Below, piece by piece: positions 24,541 through 35,029 of a stretch of DNA of 64,000 nt. Within the stretch, counting starts at the first letter, position 1; the number at the start of each line of letters is the position of its first letter. Under the pieces are notes generated by a model that worked only from the letters and a program-made list of their open reading frames with translations, searched no databases and was not told where the DNA came from. This DNA comes from Camellia lanceoleosa (lineage: Eukaryota > Streptophyta > Magnoliopsida > Ericales > Theaceae), in NCBI GenBank assembly GCA_025200525.1, contig CM045762.1:188753154-188817153 (forward strand). The letters are read 5' to 3'. Both the position numbers and the translations under genes were made by a program.

Positions 24541-25124
24541 TGGAAACTTTTCATTGGCGAAATGTGAAAACTTTTTGTGAATGGTGCCTCAAACCGGCAT
24601 GGCGTTGGGCTGGGCATAGTTTTGATCTCGCCAGATGATCTAACCATTGAACACTCTATCACGCTCGGATTCCCAGCGTTAAACAACGAGGCTGAGTACG
24701 AAGCATTACTGGCCGGACTTAAAAGCGGGCTCCAATGGTCTCTGATGACTCCCAACTCGTTGTAAACCAAGTGTCTGGAGAGTACGAAGCCAAAGATGAC
24801 AGAATGGCCAAATACAAAGCTCTGGTGAGGGAACACATCAAGAAATTCCAAGCAATAAGGGTCCAACAAATTGGCCGTGAAGATAACGGCCGAGCAAATG
24901 AGTTGGCCGGCCTAGCTTCCACGTTCAACAGACCAACTCCCAGCCCTCTCCTGATTAAGTTCCTCCCAAGACCAAGCATTGAAGACTCGCAGCAGACGGA
25001 AGTATTCTGTACCGAGCTTGGTCCCTCTTGGATGGACCCTATCATCATTTTCCTTAAAGAATGGACCCTGCCAACTGACAAAAAGGAAGCACATAAAGTC
25101 CGGGTGAAGTCAGAGCGGTTTTGA
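24541..25124 (+). pseudogene. Second, archaeal-type RNase H (aRNH) of Tat pol
   Basis: The segment [20 protein letters not shown], then [19 protein letters not shown], then [20 protein letters not shown] and REDNGRANELAGLA is the extra RNase H that marks the Tat lineage. The first metal-binding Asp of the usual Y-V-D-G-S motif is Asn here (FVNGAS). TGA at about 24565 precedes it, and a frameshift near 24735 splits it into two frames. The catalytic Glu (NNEAEYEA) and second Asp (SDDSQLV) remain. Confidence 0.88.
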
Positions 25125-25461
25125 CTCTCTCCATCTAGCGCTTTATATAAGAAGTCCTTCACCGGTCCATACCTCAAGTGTGTTCATCCAAACAGCATTG
25201 AGGCTTTCCTTTACGAGATCTACAAAGGCATATGCGGAAGTCACATAGGGGAGAGATCTTTAGCCTATCGCGCTATTTCTCAAGGATACTAGTGGTCGTG
25301 CATGCAAGAAAATGTGCAGAAATATGTTAGAAAATGCGAAAAATGCCAAAGATTCGCCCACCAAATTCACCAGCCGGCCAGAGAACTTCTCCCCCTCACA
25401 AGTCCTTGGCTTTTCACAATGTGGGGACTGGACATAGTCAGACCACTCCCAATAACGCCAG
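25125..25461 (+). pseudogene. Integrase zinc-binding region of Tat pol
   Basis: The frame LYKKSFTGPYLKCVHP, EIYKGICGSHIGERSLAYRA, then stop, then VRKCEKCQRFAHQIHQPA gives the H-H-C-C zinc-binding domain. WGLDIVRPLPITP opens the catalytic core. A TAG interrupts it at about 25291 (QGY-stop-WSCM). It is cut off by insertion 4 inside the core and continues at 27981. Confidence 0.85.
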
Positions 25462-27975
25462 TGTCACGACCCAAACCTGCCCCTGTAGGTTTAGCATCGT
25501 AACCAGCTAGTAATCCGTGGATTACCGAAGGCCTCTGAACAGATTAGCAAATAGTAAGGGGCTGCGGAAGTAATTATACAAAATAGACAAGGTCCAATGA
25601 ACTGTGATAACATACATGGGACATAACATTCCAAAACTTATATATATATAAGCATGCCAGTCAAAGGACGCCAATATTTACAAAGTATTTACAGAAGTGT
25701 ACATCCCAAGACCTAACTCTACAAAACAGTCATAGAGACTAACATGAATACAAAAACAGCAATGGCATTAGACTTCGATCGGAACCTCCTCCAGAGGCAC
25801 AACGGTTTGCTGACAAAAACAGAACAGAAGGCCGTCAACTCTGGCCCTGGTCACACGCCGGCTCATCTACATACATAATATAAACTGTGAGCGAAAGCCC
25901 AGTGAATAATAACAGAGTAAAGGGGTTTCAATGAATGAGTCCGTACAGATACAGAAATCATAATTCAGTTTCGTATCAAATCCATAATTGGTCCAGATCA
26001 TATACAGAAATAATAAGTCGTGCTTGAGTTTACGTGATACATCTATTAGCAATAACAGAGCAAATACAGAACAGAGGCAGACACGTGAGGGTTACAAGTA
26101 ACTAGTTCCTCTCCGGATCTGGGTAACAGAACAGAAGCTGAGCCTCCATGACGGGGCCTCCGGTACGGGTAACAAAGTGCAGACGGATATAAGTTCCATA
26201 AAGGAACCTCTGATACTGGGTAACAGCCAATAAATATCACATGATGCTAAGGATGTCACGAATACATATCAGAAATTGAACAATCATTCATTGTACAGAA
26301 CATATCATTTCAAAAAACAGATCTCATTTTATCACACAAAATAAATACAGTTGAACATAACTTTACTAAGTTATTACTCATAGTTGGCCTTGAGACAACC
26401 AGATGGAGCAAATTAGTCAGACAGAACGCGGCACATGACCTACATAACACATAACAGATACACATTTGAAACACACGTTCTAATTGTACAAAACTTACGT
26501 CGTTGGCTCTTAGTGTGTGTCTAATCTTTAATCCTCATTAGAGGGTCTTAAACATGGCCTAGGAATGGCTAGGATGGAATGAGGATGCAAAAATGCCTTG
26601 AAAACCATTTCCTAAATTTTGCTGAAGATAAGGTCCACGCTCGAGCATGGATTACTCCGCTCGAGCAGACATGCAGATATTGAAGCTCCGTTCGAGCGTG
26701 AACTTCCTCGCTCGAGCGGACTGTAAAATCAACAAAAGTACTGGATGCATGATTTTCACACTCGACAGGCGCTCGACCCTCGCTTGAGTGTGAGACTTAG
26801 AGTCTCGCTCAAGCGTGGGTTCCCCCGCTCGAGCGGACTGCAAAACACACAAACTTCTAGGTATATACATTTCACGCTCGAGCGTAACTCTCGACGCTCA
26901 AGCAGAAGTGCATGTACTCAGGATTCACGCTCGAGCGTGAAAGTCCCCGCTCAAGCGTGGGTCGAATTTCTGGAAAATCCAGGTTGACCTCCAAGCATGA
27001 AACTCAACCTTTAAGCCTTCAAAACTCATTTTTCTGGGCCAATATTTGAGGAAACATATAATAACTCATAAAACAACATGTGTTAAAAATCATTTCAAGA
27101 AATCATGGCCCAAGAGCAACCCAATTTGTGCAAAATCAACATGAATTCTATGAACATGCCATTAATACAACATGCATGAATCTCATTGAATCCAAACCCT
27201 CCAAAACATGATCAAACTTGATAATTTGATGGACAACAAGATGAATGACCATAATGTGAGTGAAATTAACACATGCATGGAAAAAATCTAAGAATTCAAA
27301 CTCAAAGCATGGAAATTTATGCATGCATGCATGCATGGACTCTCAAAACCACACTTTGAGCTAAATCTTGACTTTAAATACCAATTTCACCATAAACCTA
27401 GCAAGAACAACTCACATTCATAATTAAAAGGATGAATTCCCTACCTTTAGGTCTTCAATTTTAAGCTTAGTAGCCTAATCTTCCAAGTTGCCTTCAATTC
27501 TTCTAAGTTCAAGCAAAATTCTAGATGAACTCAATCTTGCTCTCCTACTCTCTCTCTCTCTCCTACGGTTTGGTCAAGAAATTGGCTGCGGAGAGATGCT
27601 TCTAAGTGTAATAAGGTGTGATAAAGTTGGTCTCAAATCAAGCCACTAAGTGGCATTTGTGTAATTAGGCAAACTAATGCAATTCAAAATTATTTAATCT
27701 AATTTACATATTCCAAATCAAATTTTAATTAAGCCTACCATAAAATCACATAAAATCTAACTAGTATAATACACTAATCAATTTCTGAATCAATCGCTGA
27801 TAAGGCTTTCAATTCGCAGTTCAAAGTCAACGCATAAACAGATCACTTTATAGCAAACAGAAAGAAACACAGAATTAATGTAATACATATGCAAATTAAT
27901 CCCAAATTCCTTCTAAATTACTGTTAGGCATAATTAAGTGCGGATTAACATTAATCAGAGGTCGGGGTTATTATA
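25462..27975 (-). mobile_element. Solo-LTR-like insertion 4 (subfamily B, 2514 bp)
   Basis: It begins TGTCACGACCCAAACC and ends GGTCGGGGTTATTATA. The flanks GCCAG and GTCGG differ by two transitions, so a decayed duplication is possible but not proven. Its ends match those of 28580-31059 in reverse complement. It contains a CTCGAGCG cluster at 26640-26960 and has no coding domain. Orientation follows the related LTR 3' end at 5610. Confidence 0.75.
26640..26960. repeat. Cluster of CGCTCGAGCG palindromes, insertion 4
   Basis: Copies such as CACGCTCGAGCGTAAC and CCCGCTCGAGCGGAC recur every 20-35 bases. Here the flanking bases are often A or G plus C (ACGCTCGAGCGT, CCGCTCGAGCGG), which lengthens the palindrome to 12 bases. 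Confidence 0.8.
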
Positions 27976-27980
27976 GTCGG

Positions 27981-28579
27981 GCAACCGGAAGTTCTTTATT
28001 GCGATAACAGATTACTTTACCAAATGGGTAGAAACCGAGCCCTTAGCGACTATCAAAGAAAAGGATGTCAAGAGGTTTGTTTGGTAGAACGTGATTACAC
28101 AGTTTGGCGTTCCCAAGGCTTTGATTTTTGACAACGGCACCCAATTTGATGGACGATTGTTCAGAGGATTTTGTGAGAAATTGAAGATAGAATTCTACAA
28201 TTCCACTCCGGCCTACCCGTAGTCCAACGGCCAAGCTGAAACATCGAACAAGACCATTCTAGATGGATTGAAGAAAAGGATGGAGAAGGCCAAAGGTAAG
28301 TGGAGTGAGGAACTTCCTAGTGTTCTCTGGGCATATCGAACAACTCCAAGACGCTCGACCGAGGAGACTCCTTTTGCCTTGGCATATGGCATGGAGGCAG
28401 TTATACCATTAGAGATCAATATGCCCACCATCCGTAGTGAAAATTTTGAGCTTGAACTGAACTCTGACGCCATCGCCTTGGAATTGGACCTAGCTGACGA
28501 ACGCCGAGAAATGGCGTTAATCCACGTAGCCGCATATCAACAAGAATTGTCTAAAAAGTACAACAAAACAATACACCCC
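27981..28579 (+). pseudogene. Integrase catalytic core of Tat pol
   Basis: The frame GNRKFFIAITDYFTKWVETE, then VPKALIFDNGTQFDG, then NGQAETSNKTILDGLKKRM holds the D-D-35-E triad residues: the Asp of ITDYF, the Asp of FDNGTQF and the Glu of QAETSNK. WAYRTTPRRSTEETPFALAY and the LELDLADERREMALIHVAAYQ segment follow. TAG at about 28086 and TAG at about 28220 interrupt it. From 28268 the frame is open to insertion 5 at 28580. Confidence 0.88.
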
Positions 28580-31059
28580 TATATCAACCCCGATCCATAA
28601 TTAATTACTAATCCGTGATTACGGACGTTAATCAAGTGATTAAAATAATTATATGTTAATTGTGTATTTTTGCATACTATTTGATTTTCTATCTGTTCAT
28701 CATAGTAATATCTGTTGTGAAATCCGCTTTGATATGAAAATTGAAAGCCTTATCGACATCCGGAACCAGAACTGGTTACATGAATATATTATTTAGAATT
28801 TTTAGAATGTTATGGCAAATTTTATTAAAAATTGATTCAATCTGATTAATTAAGTTGCGTTTGGCAAACTTTATGTTTTAATTAATGTATTATGGTATCA
28901 TAATTATATATATGAGCCCTCAAGCTCATTTGAGCTCATCTTTGCCCATTATTGAGTGCAAAAAAAAAAAAAAATCTAAGATTGTATTCTAGAGAGAGAA
29001 TGAGTTCACTTTTAGAGAGAGAAAGTGTGGGAATTAAAGAGAAATTGATGGCTTTGGCTTGAATTCTTCAAGATTGTGCAAGTATCTAGCTAATTGAAGA
29101 CTTTAGGTAAGATTGCAACCTCTAGATTGTGCATCTTAGTCATTTAGCATGACATTTCTTCAAGATTATGAATTTAAATGCATAAAATAAGCTTAGAATT
29201 AAGGAAATGTTGCTAAGTCATAGATGCATATATGGATTTGTCAAGAACTCTCATGTTTGAGCATCTAAATTATTATGGTAAGTTAATTGGTACAGGCATG
29301 TTAGAATCATCATGTTTTGAACCTTGATTTCATGTTTTGAAAAGGAATTTCTTACATGCATGGAGCTTATGAGCTCAATTTGCTAGTTTCATGAGTTTTG
29401 AAGAAAAGAGCTTGTAAGATTTTGCATGCATGTTTTGCTTTTTAAGTTTCAAGATGAATTATGAGCTATTGGTAAACTCTTGGGCCATGATTTTATGAAA
29501 TAATCCTTAATTCCTCATATTTTGCAAGTTCACTATATTATCTCAAGTTTTGGGGCCCAAGAGATGTGTTTTAGAGAGTTGCATTCGAGGTTTGCAATTT
29601 GGAGGCAAATCTGGAAAACCTAGAATTTTGCCTCTACACTTGAGCGAAGGATTCCACGCTCGAACGACCGCTTGCATTTTCACACTTTCACTCAAGCGAC
29701 AAAATATTGGCTCGAGTGTAAATTGCATGCTCTCAAAAGTTTGCGTGTTTGGAAGCACGCTTGAACGACAAGACTTGCGCTCAAGCAACCATTGAGCGGA
29801 AATTGCATGCAACCAGAACTTTTTCACATTTTGCAGACCGCTCGAGCGAAGGAGTGTGCGCTCGAGTGACCACTCACATTCTGTATGCTCGCTCGAGCGA
29901 ATAAAGCTACGCTCGAGCAAGACTCTTGTTTTTAGCAAGTTTTGAAAAATATTTTCAAGTACATTTTTGCATTCTCTTTCTATCCTAGGCATTCCTAGGC
30001 CATGATTAAGACATCATAATGAGGATAACAAAGTAGAAACACACTAAGAAATGAATGTATTAAGTTAAGAGAATACAAGTGTGTATTTTGAGCAATGTGA
30101 TAAGGAAGAACAAGAATCAATGTAAAGAAAGCTAAGCCGTGATGGCCATATGAATGTGTAATGATATGATATGTTTGTGTTATGTACTTTTGTGTTTGTA
30201 GGTCAACGTCTGAAGATTGATTGACCGTTTATGGGAGCCCACTCTGGTTAACGTTATTGTAAAGATATGTTCATATGAATTATGTTCCAAATGTAATTTG
30301 ATAAGTTATGATTTTTGAAATGATATTTGTGTTACGTGAACGAATGTTCTATGTTAAAATCTATTATGGCATCCATAAATAGCCCCAATTCATGGGGAAC
30401 GGCATGTTAATGCGGGTCCATGTGATTACGAGATCTCGTTAGCCACTTCATTGTGGTGATATGTGGTTAATTGGTATCCAGAACCGATTACTCTAGTCGG
30501 AAGACAATATGTGATGTGTTCTATGGGATGTACCATTTTTATGTTCGGATATGAGAATGATTATGTTATAATCTATTTTATAATTATGAAATGTTTGGAA
30601 TTCATTCACTAACCTCTTTACATTGATGTTATTCACTGGGCTTTAACTCACTCTGTGTATATGTATAGGTGAGCGTTTTGGAGATCGGGCCTGAAGGCTT
30701 TTGTCTGGATCTATGTCTTGTTGTCAGCTAACCATTGTGCCTCACGTGGAAGTTCTTGAAGTGTCACGTGTTATAAGATCTGGTTGTTTCTGTATATGAG
30801 ACTTGTTTATTTTTGTTGGTTGTACTTAAGATGCTCTAATGTGTGTGGGTATAATGTAAGAATGACTTTTGGATATGTATATAAAGTTTTAAAATCTCTA
30901 TTTCATATAAGTCAGCACAGCTCATTGAACGATTATATTTATGTATTTGCTTCTGCTAGCCCCCTTATTTTGTTAATCTGTTTCAAAGGCCTTCGGTAAT
31001 CTTAGGATTACTGGCCGGTTACGATGCTAAACCTATAGGGGCGGGTTTAGGTCATGACA
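28580..31059 (+). mobile_element. Solo-LTR-like insertion 5 (subfamily B, 2480 bp)
   Basis: It begins TATATCAACCCCGATCC and ends GGTCATGACA, flanked by ACCCC (28575-28579) and ACCCT (31060-31064), a 5-bp duplication with one change. The last 70 bases resemble the end of the LTRs at 1-5610, which sets the orientation. A TATA-like ATTATATATATGAG at about 28902 and GA-rich leader (28990-29030) suggest its promoter. The CTCGAGCG cluster is at 29640-29925. No gag or pol is present. Confidence 0.78.
29640..29925. repeat. Cluster of CGCTCGAGCG palindromes, insertion 5
   Basis: About a dozen copies or variants are seen (for example ACCGCTCGAGCGAAGG at 29838 and GCTCGCTCGAGCGAAT at 29887). More of the copies are decayed (CTTGAGCG, CTCGAACG, CTCAAGCG) than in insertion 1. 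Confidence 0.8.
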
Positions 31060-31271
31060 ACCCTAGACTATTTAAAGTAGGGGACTGGGTTTTAAGGAAG
31101 GTAATGGGCAACACACTGGTGCCAAGTGAAGGAAAGCTAGGGGCAAATTGGGAAGGGCTTTATAGAATAATCGGCCTGGCGAGTAGGGGGGCATTCCACC
31201 TAGAGGACTTGGATGGCAAAAGTGTACCCCGGCCATGGAATGTGGCCAATCTCAAGCTGTACTATTTTTAA
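31060..31271 (+). pseudogene. Integrase C-terminal end of Tat pol
   Basis: The frame PRLFKVGDWVLRKVMGNT, then LGANWEGLYRIIG, then AFHLEDLDGKSVPRPWNVAN and a terminal YF before TAA (31269) is the SH3-like C-terminal domain found at the end of Tat integrases. It is contiguous with the YNKTIHP end at 28579 once insertion 5 is removed. Confidence 0.88.
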
Positions 31272-31430
31272 TCTTTGTCTTTTGTATGCAATTTTTTGTA
31301 AAGGGACTAGTTTCCCCTCTATGTTACCAATGTAATACTCCATTTGTCAATGTAATAGAAATGAATTATTTTTGCATAGGAAGTATATTGTGCTTGCAGC
31401 AATTTAGTGAGTGAGGGGTAACCTCCTCTA
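31272..31430 (+). other. Non-coding spacer after pol
   Basis: A 3' untranslated-like stretch between the pol stop and the tandem repeats. No reading frame or motif is recognised. Confidence 0.5.
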
Positions 31431-32110
31431 AAGCCGTGATGTTTTACCCCGGCTAAAGGAGTTGATGATTTGTTTAACTATATGGCTATAGCCGTGATGT
31501 TTTACCCTGTCTAAAAGAGTTGATGATTTGTTCAACTCTATGGCTTTAACCGAGATGTTTTACCTCGGCTAAAGGAGTTGATGATTTGTTCAACTCTATG
31601 GCTTTAGCCAAGATGTTTTATCCCGGCTAAAGGAGTTGATGATTTGTTCAACTCTATGGCTTTAGCCGAGATGTTTTACCCCGGCTAAAAGAGTTGATGA
31701 TTTGTTTAACTCCATGGCTTTAGCCGAGATGTTTTACCTTACCCTAGCTAAAGGAGTTGATGATTTGTTTGACTATGTGGCTTTAGCCAAGATGTTTTAC
31801 CCCGACTAAAAGAGTTGATGATTTGTTCAACTCTATGGCTTTAGCCGAGATGTTTTACCCTGGCTAAACGTGTAATGATTTGATCAACTCTATGGCTTTA
31901 GCCGAGATGTTTTACCCTGGATAATGGAGTTGATAATTTGTTCAACTCTATGGCCTTAGCCGAGATGCTTTCCCCGGCTAATTGAGTTGACGATTTGTTC
32001 AACTTTACTATTTTCACTGAAATGTTTTATCTCGGCGGAAGGAGTTGGCGATTTTCTCAACTCTAATACTTTTGCCGAGATGTTTTATCTCGACTAGAAG
32101 AGTTAATTAG
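31430..32110 (+). repeat. 58-bp tandem repeat array (about 11.5 units)
   Basis: The unit reads approximately GCCGAGATGTTTTACCCCGG, then CTAAAGGAGTTGATGATTTG, then TTCAACTCTATGGCTTTA. Units start near 31433, 31491, 31549 and so on, and decay toward 32100. Each unit has a short inverted pair (TAGCCGAGATGTTTTACCCCGGCTA), so each could form a small hairpin. Such arrays between pol and 3' LTR are known in Tat/Ogre elements. Confidence 0.9.
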
Positions 32111-32262
32111 CGTCAACAAAGTGCCAAAATGATCTTGTTTCAGTCTTTCAAGACTGAGATAATTTTCCCAATTCAATTAGTCTGTAACACGCCAGGCATG
32201 ATTAGCGCGGTGAAGATGAACAACAACAAAAATTACAAGAATATAAACAAAATGCGAACTTT

Positions 32263-33002
32263 TCATTGATTGAGCAGTTTGGTACATAAGGTAAGGCTTG
32301 AAGCCCGGTTACAAAAATTCAAATAAAAGAAAGAAGACAAGACTAAACTAATGGGGAGAGGTCGGCATAATCGTCCCCAGTCGCTTCTGTTGTGGCTTCT
32401 AGGTTCCATAACTGCAGCCTTTTCCTTTTCACTGGGCTCCTGCTGGCCACCCTCATCTTCAGCCTCTTCTTCTGCCTCTTCTTGCAAGGAGTTGAAAACT
32501 TCATTGGCATAAGGAATCAAATAGACCGGCAGGAAGGCGGGTGGAGGAGAAGCAAACACCTCGGTCTCAGATCCCTAGCCGAGTTTTTCACAAGCAGCTT
32601 TCCAACCAGCCTTGAAATAGATATCCTTGGTGGCTTGGACTTGCTTGGTGTAATTGTCTTCAGCCTCCTTGAAATAGATATCCTTCTACGGCGGCCTGCT
32701 TCGCTTGTTTTTCGGCTTCAAGTTGGGCCCTTCAGTTCATCCCTTTCTTGCTTGGCCTTACCCAATTGGCCAAGAAGTCTGGCATTGTCGTCGTTGGCCA
32801 TTTCAAGTGAAACCTTAGCCCGGTCAATCCAGATCCTGGTGTGTTCATCACAGAAGATGATAAACAGCTGAGGGAGAAGGGGCATGAATGGTTTTTGGTG
32901 GTCGCACCCTAGGCTAGCTTCATTCGAATTTCTAAAACCTACTGTTGTCATGCCCTCGACTCGACTATGACAGCCACAGGCCCTATTATACAATGAAAAC
33001 AT
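32263..33002 (-). pseudogene. Antisense ORF remnant of the Tat element
   Basis: Read on the minus strand, three frames join into a protein-like sequence. It includes VSLEMANDDNARLLGQLGKA, KQERDELK, a shift to QLEAEKQAKQAAVE, then DIYFKEAEDNYTKQVQATKD, IYFKAGWKAACEKLG, stop, GSETEVFASPPPAFLPVYLI, and an acidic tail (EEAEEEAEDEGGQQEPSEKE). The coiled-coil heptad character, the smooth reading across about 250 codons and the position between pol and 3' LTR fit the antisense ORFs described in some Tat elements (for example Grande). Its function is not known to me. Confidence 0.65.
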
Positions 33003-33435
33003 GTGTAACAGACGAAGAACAATAGAGGGTAGAGGACTTACAGGTTAGGGCACAGACGGTGGCTCGAAACGACGGCGAAAGTGAAGAATGGACTCGCGGG
33101 GATGCTCCACTCTTAGTAGAATAAGTGGAAGCGAGAGCTCTGGTTCGCAAGGTTGCTTAAGAGATGAGGATGAACAGAAGAGGAAGGGGCATGAAAATAA
33201 GAACGACGGGTATAAGAAGGAAGAAAGGCGCCAAAATTTGGAACTGAAGAGACGGCGTGCGGCGGTTGGGTTGGCTTAACGAGGCCAATCGGCAAGAGAC
33301 ACGTGGCAGTGACAAGGCCATTGTCAGAATTGAAAAGACAAGAAGTGACGTTGAAACATTGACCGAGCTAATTAGAGATTTGGGCCGAAGAAGGTAATCT
33401 CGGTCACGCTAACGCGGACGAGATTAAAGGGCAAT

Positions 33436-34181
33436 TGAGAGGGGGATTCCTTAATTTCACTTTGGACCGAACTCGTTTTGGGTCGGGTTGAGTGAGCCAA
33501 GCTTGTTGGGCCGAGCTAAGTCTATGTGATCAGCGGGCATCGTGGGTTGAGGATCTCGGTCTGGTTGAGCCGGAGTGACTTTAGTCCACTAGCCCGGTGG
33601 AATAGCGCACTTCAGTGAGTTAGAAAGGACTTCCGAGTTTGGGCCAACCAGGTAGGAGAGTTGTTGGATTTAAGGAGCTCGGTGGGAGTACTGCACGGTG
33701 CGAAGTAATCAAAGAAACCGGTCAAGAGGAACGGTTGCTCGGTAGGTCGTGGTGCGGCGTTGATAGTAGCCCAGTCGGAAGTGCTATGCGGTTGCACGGC
33801 GTCGCGGAAAAGAGGTTCCGCACTTCGTGCGTTAATTCGGTTAGTTGGTTTTTGTCTGGTGATGTTTAGCTGTTTTAGAGCTGACACGTGGGGAAATGTG
33901 AGAGGGGAACAGGTCCACATGTCCCGAGAGGAATGGGCGCGAAAGCGCGTGTAGAAATTATATAAACAAGATCGCATCACCATACGGAGATATGGTGAAT
34001 AACTGAGCATTGTAACCTTTCTCTCTTCTCTCTCTAAAGGTGTGCTAATTTGATCGTCGGAGGAGTTTTCCGATAACACATCGCTAGATAGCTCACCGCC
34101 ATTGTGTTTGTAGGTTAATCGGAACAACACGAAGCTTGGACGTGAGGAGTACGGGCGATATCGAATATTGCTCTCTGCATA
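33436..34181 (+). repeat. 3' LTR of the Tat element
   Basis: It runs from TGAGAGGGGGATTCC to CTCTCTGCATA (746 bp), preceded by a short purine-rich stretch (GAGATTAAAGGG). The last two bases are TA instead of CA, consistent with a C-to-T change. The TATA-like ATTATATAAAC is at about 33957. Confidence 0.9.
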
Positions 34182-34400
34182 GTTTATATTATATTAAATT
34201 GACGACTTTACCTTTGAAATTGAGTAATGGTTTTTAATTGTCCTTATTTGGAACAAGATTCAAAATTCATAGTCAAATATGTCACAATTAAAAAGTTAGG
34301 GATCAAAGTGATACGAGTCCTAAACTATAGGATTGCTAGTGTAATTCGCCCTAAAGTTTATATGACCAAAACTATGTAAATAAACCACAATGATATATAG
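34182..34400. repeat. Right half of the interrupted dispersed repeat
   Basis: It starts with the GTTTA duplication and continues TATTATATTAAATTGACGACTTTACC, homologous to 44765-44950 and, inverted, to 43640-43855. The end near 34350 (GTGTAATTCGCCCT) matches the inverted copy's start (AGGGCGAATTATATTA, about 43653). Confidence 0.65.
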
Positions 34401-35029
34401 ATATATACATATATATATATATTTTTTTTTTTTAGTATAAAAGATATAATAATATTTTTTTATTTTATAATTAACAAATAATTGATCAAAATAGGTTTAA
34501 AGGGATTATTGTGTGAATTAAAATTTTAGTATAAGTTGTGTTTGGAATATGAATTTTAATAGAGATTTGGAAAGGAAAAATAAAAAAAAGAGGCACTTAC
34601 CAATTAGTCCTATTAACTAGACTTATTTACCTACAAGTCCTAATTGATAAATTTATCACTATAAAAATAAGAGACTGATAAATTTATGCATAAAAACAAA
34701 GAGACTGATAAATTTATCAATAGGACTTAATGGGTAATAAGTCTCAAAAGTAGGATCTATTGGTAGTTTACTCATAAAAAAATAGATAAAATATGAATAA
34801 AATATAATCTACTATGTTTGGTTTTAGTTTTCAAAATTTTTTTTTTTCGTATTTTTTTGTTTGCAGTGAATTTTTTTAATATTTTAAACAATTTTTTTTT
34901 AATTTTTTGACAATTTAACATAAATATACTTAAAAGGTATAATATTTGTAAAAAAAATCTTTAAAAAATTCACTAAATACAAAACAAAAACAAAAACAAA
35001 ATTCAAATTTTTTTTTTTGTATTTTTGTA
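34401..35029. other. AT-rich intergenic sequence
   Basis: Poly-T and poly-A runs and short tandem copies of AAAAGAGACTGATAAATTTATC (about 34660-34720) are seen. There is no gene. Confidence 0.5.

Larger units (their letters stand above)
5988..34181 (+). mobile_element. Degraded Tat-type Ty3/gypsy LTR retrotransposon with nested insertions
   Basis: The element is bounded by similar LTRs (5988-6750 and 33436-34181) and a perfect GTTTA duplication (5983-5987 and 34182-34186). It carries gag with CX2HX4HX4C, aspartic protease, RT, RNase H, a second archaeal-type RNase H, and integrase, the order known for the Tat lineage. Removing four insertions leaves about 9.7 kb. Numerous stops and frameshifts show it is dead. 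The insertions sit at 8357, 11251, 25462 and 28580, each breaking gag or pol. The 3' LTR ends TA where CA is expected. Confidence 0.92.
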
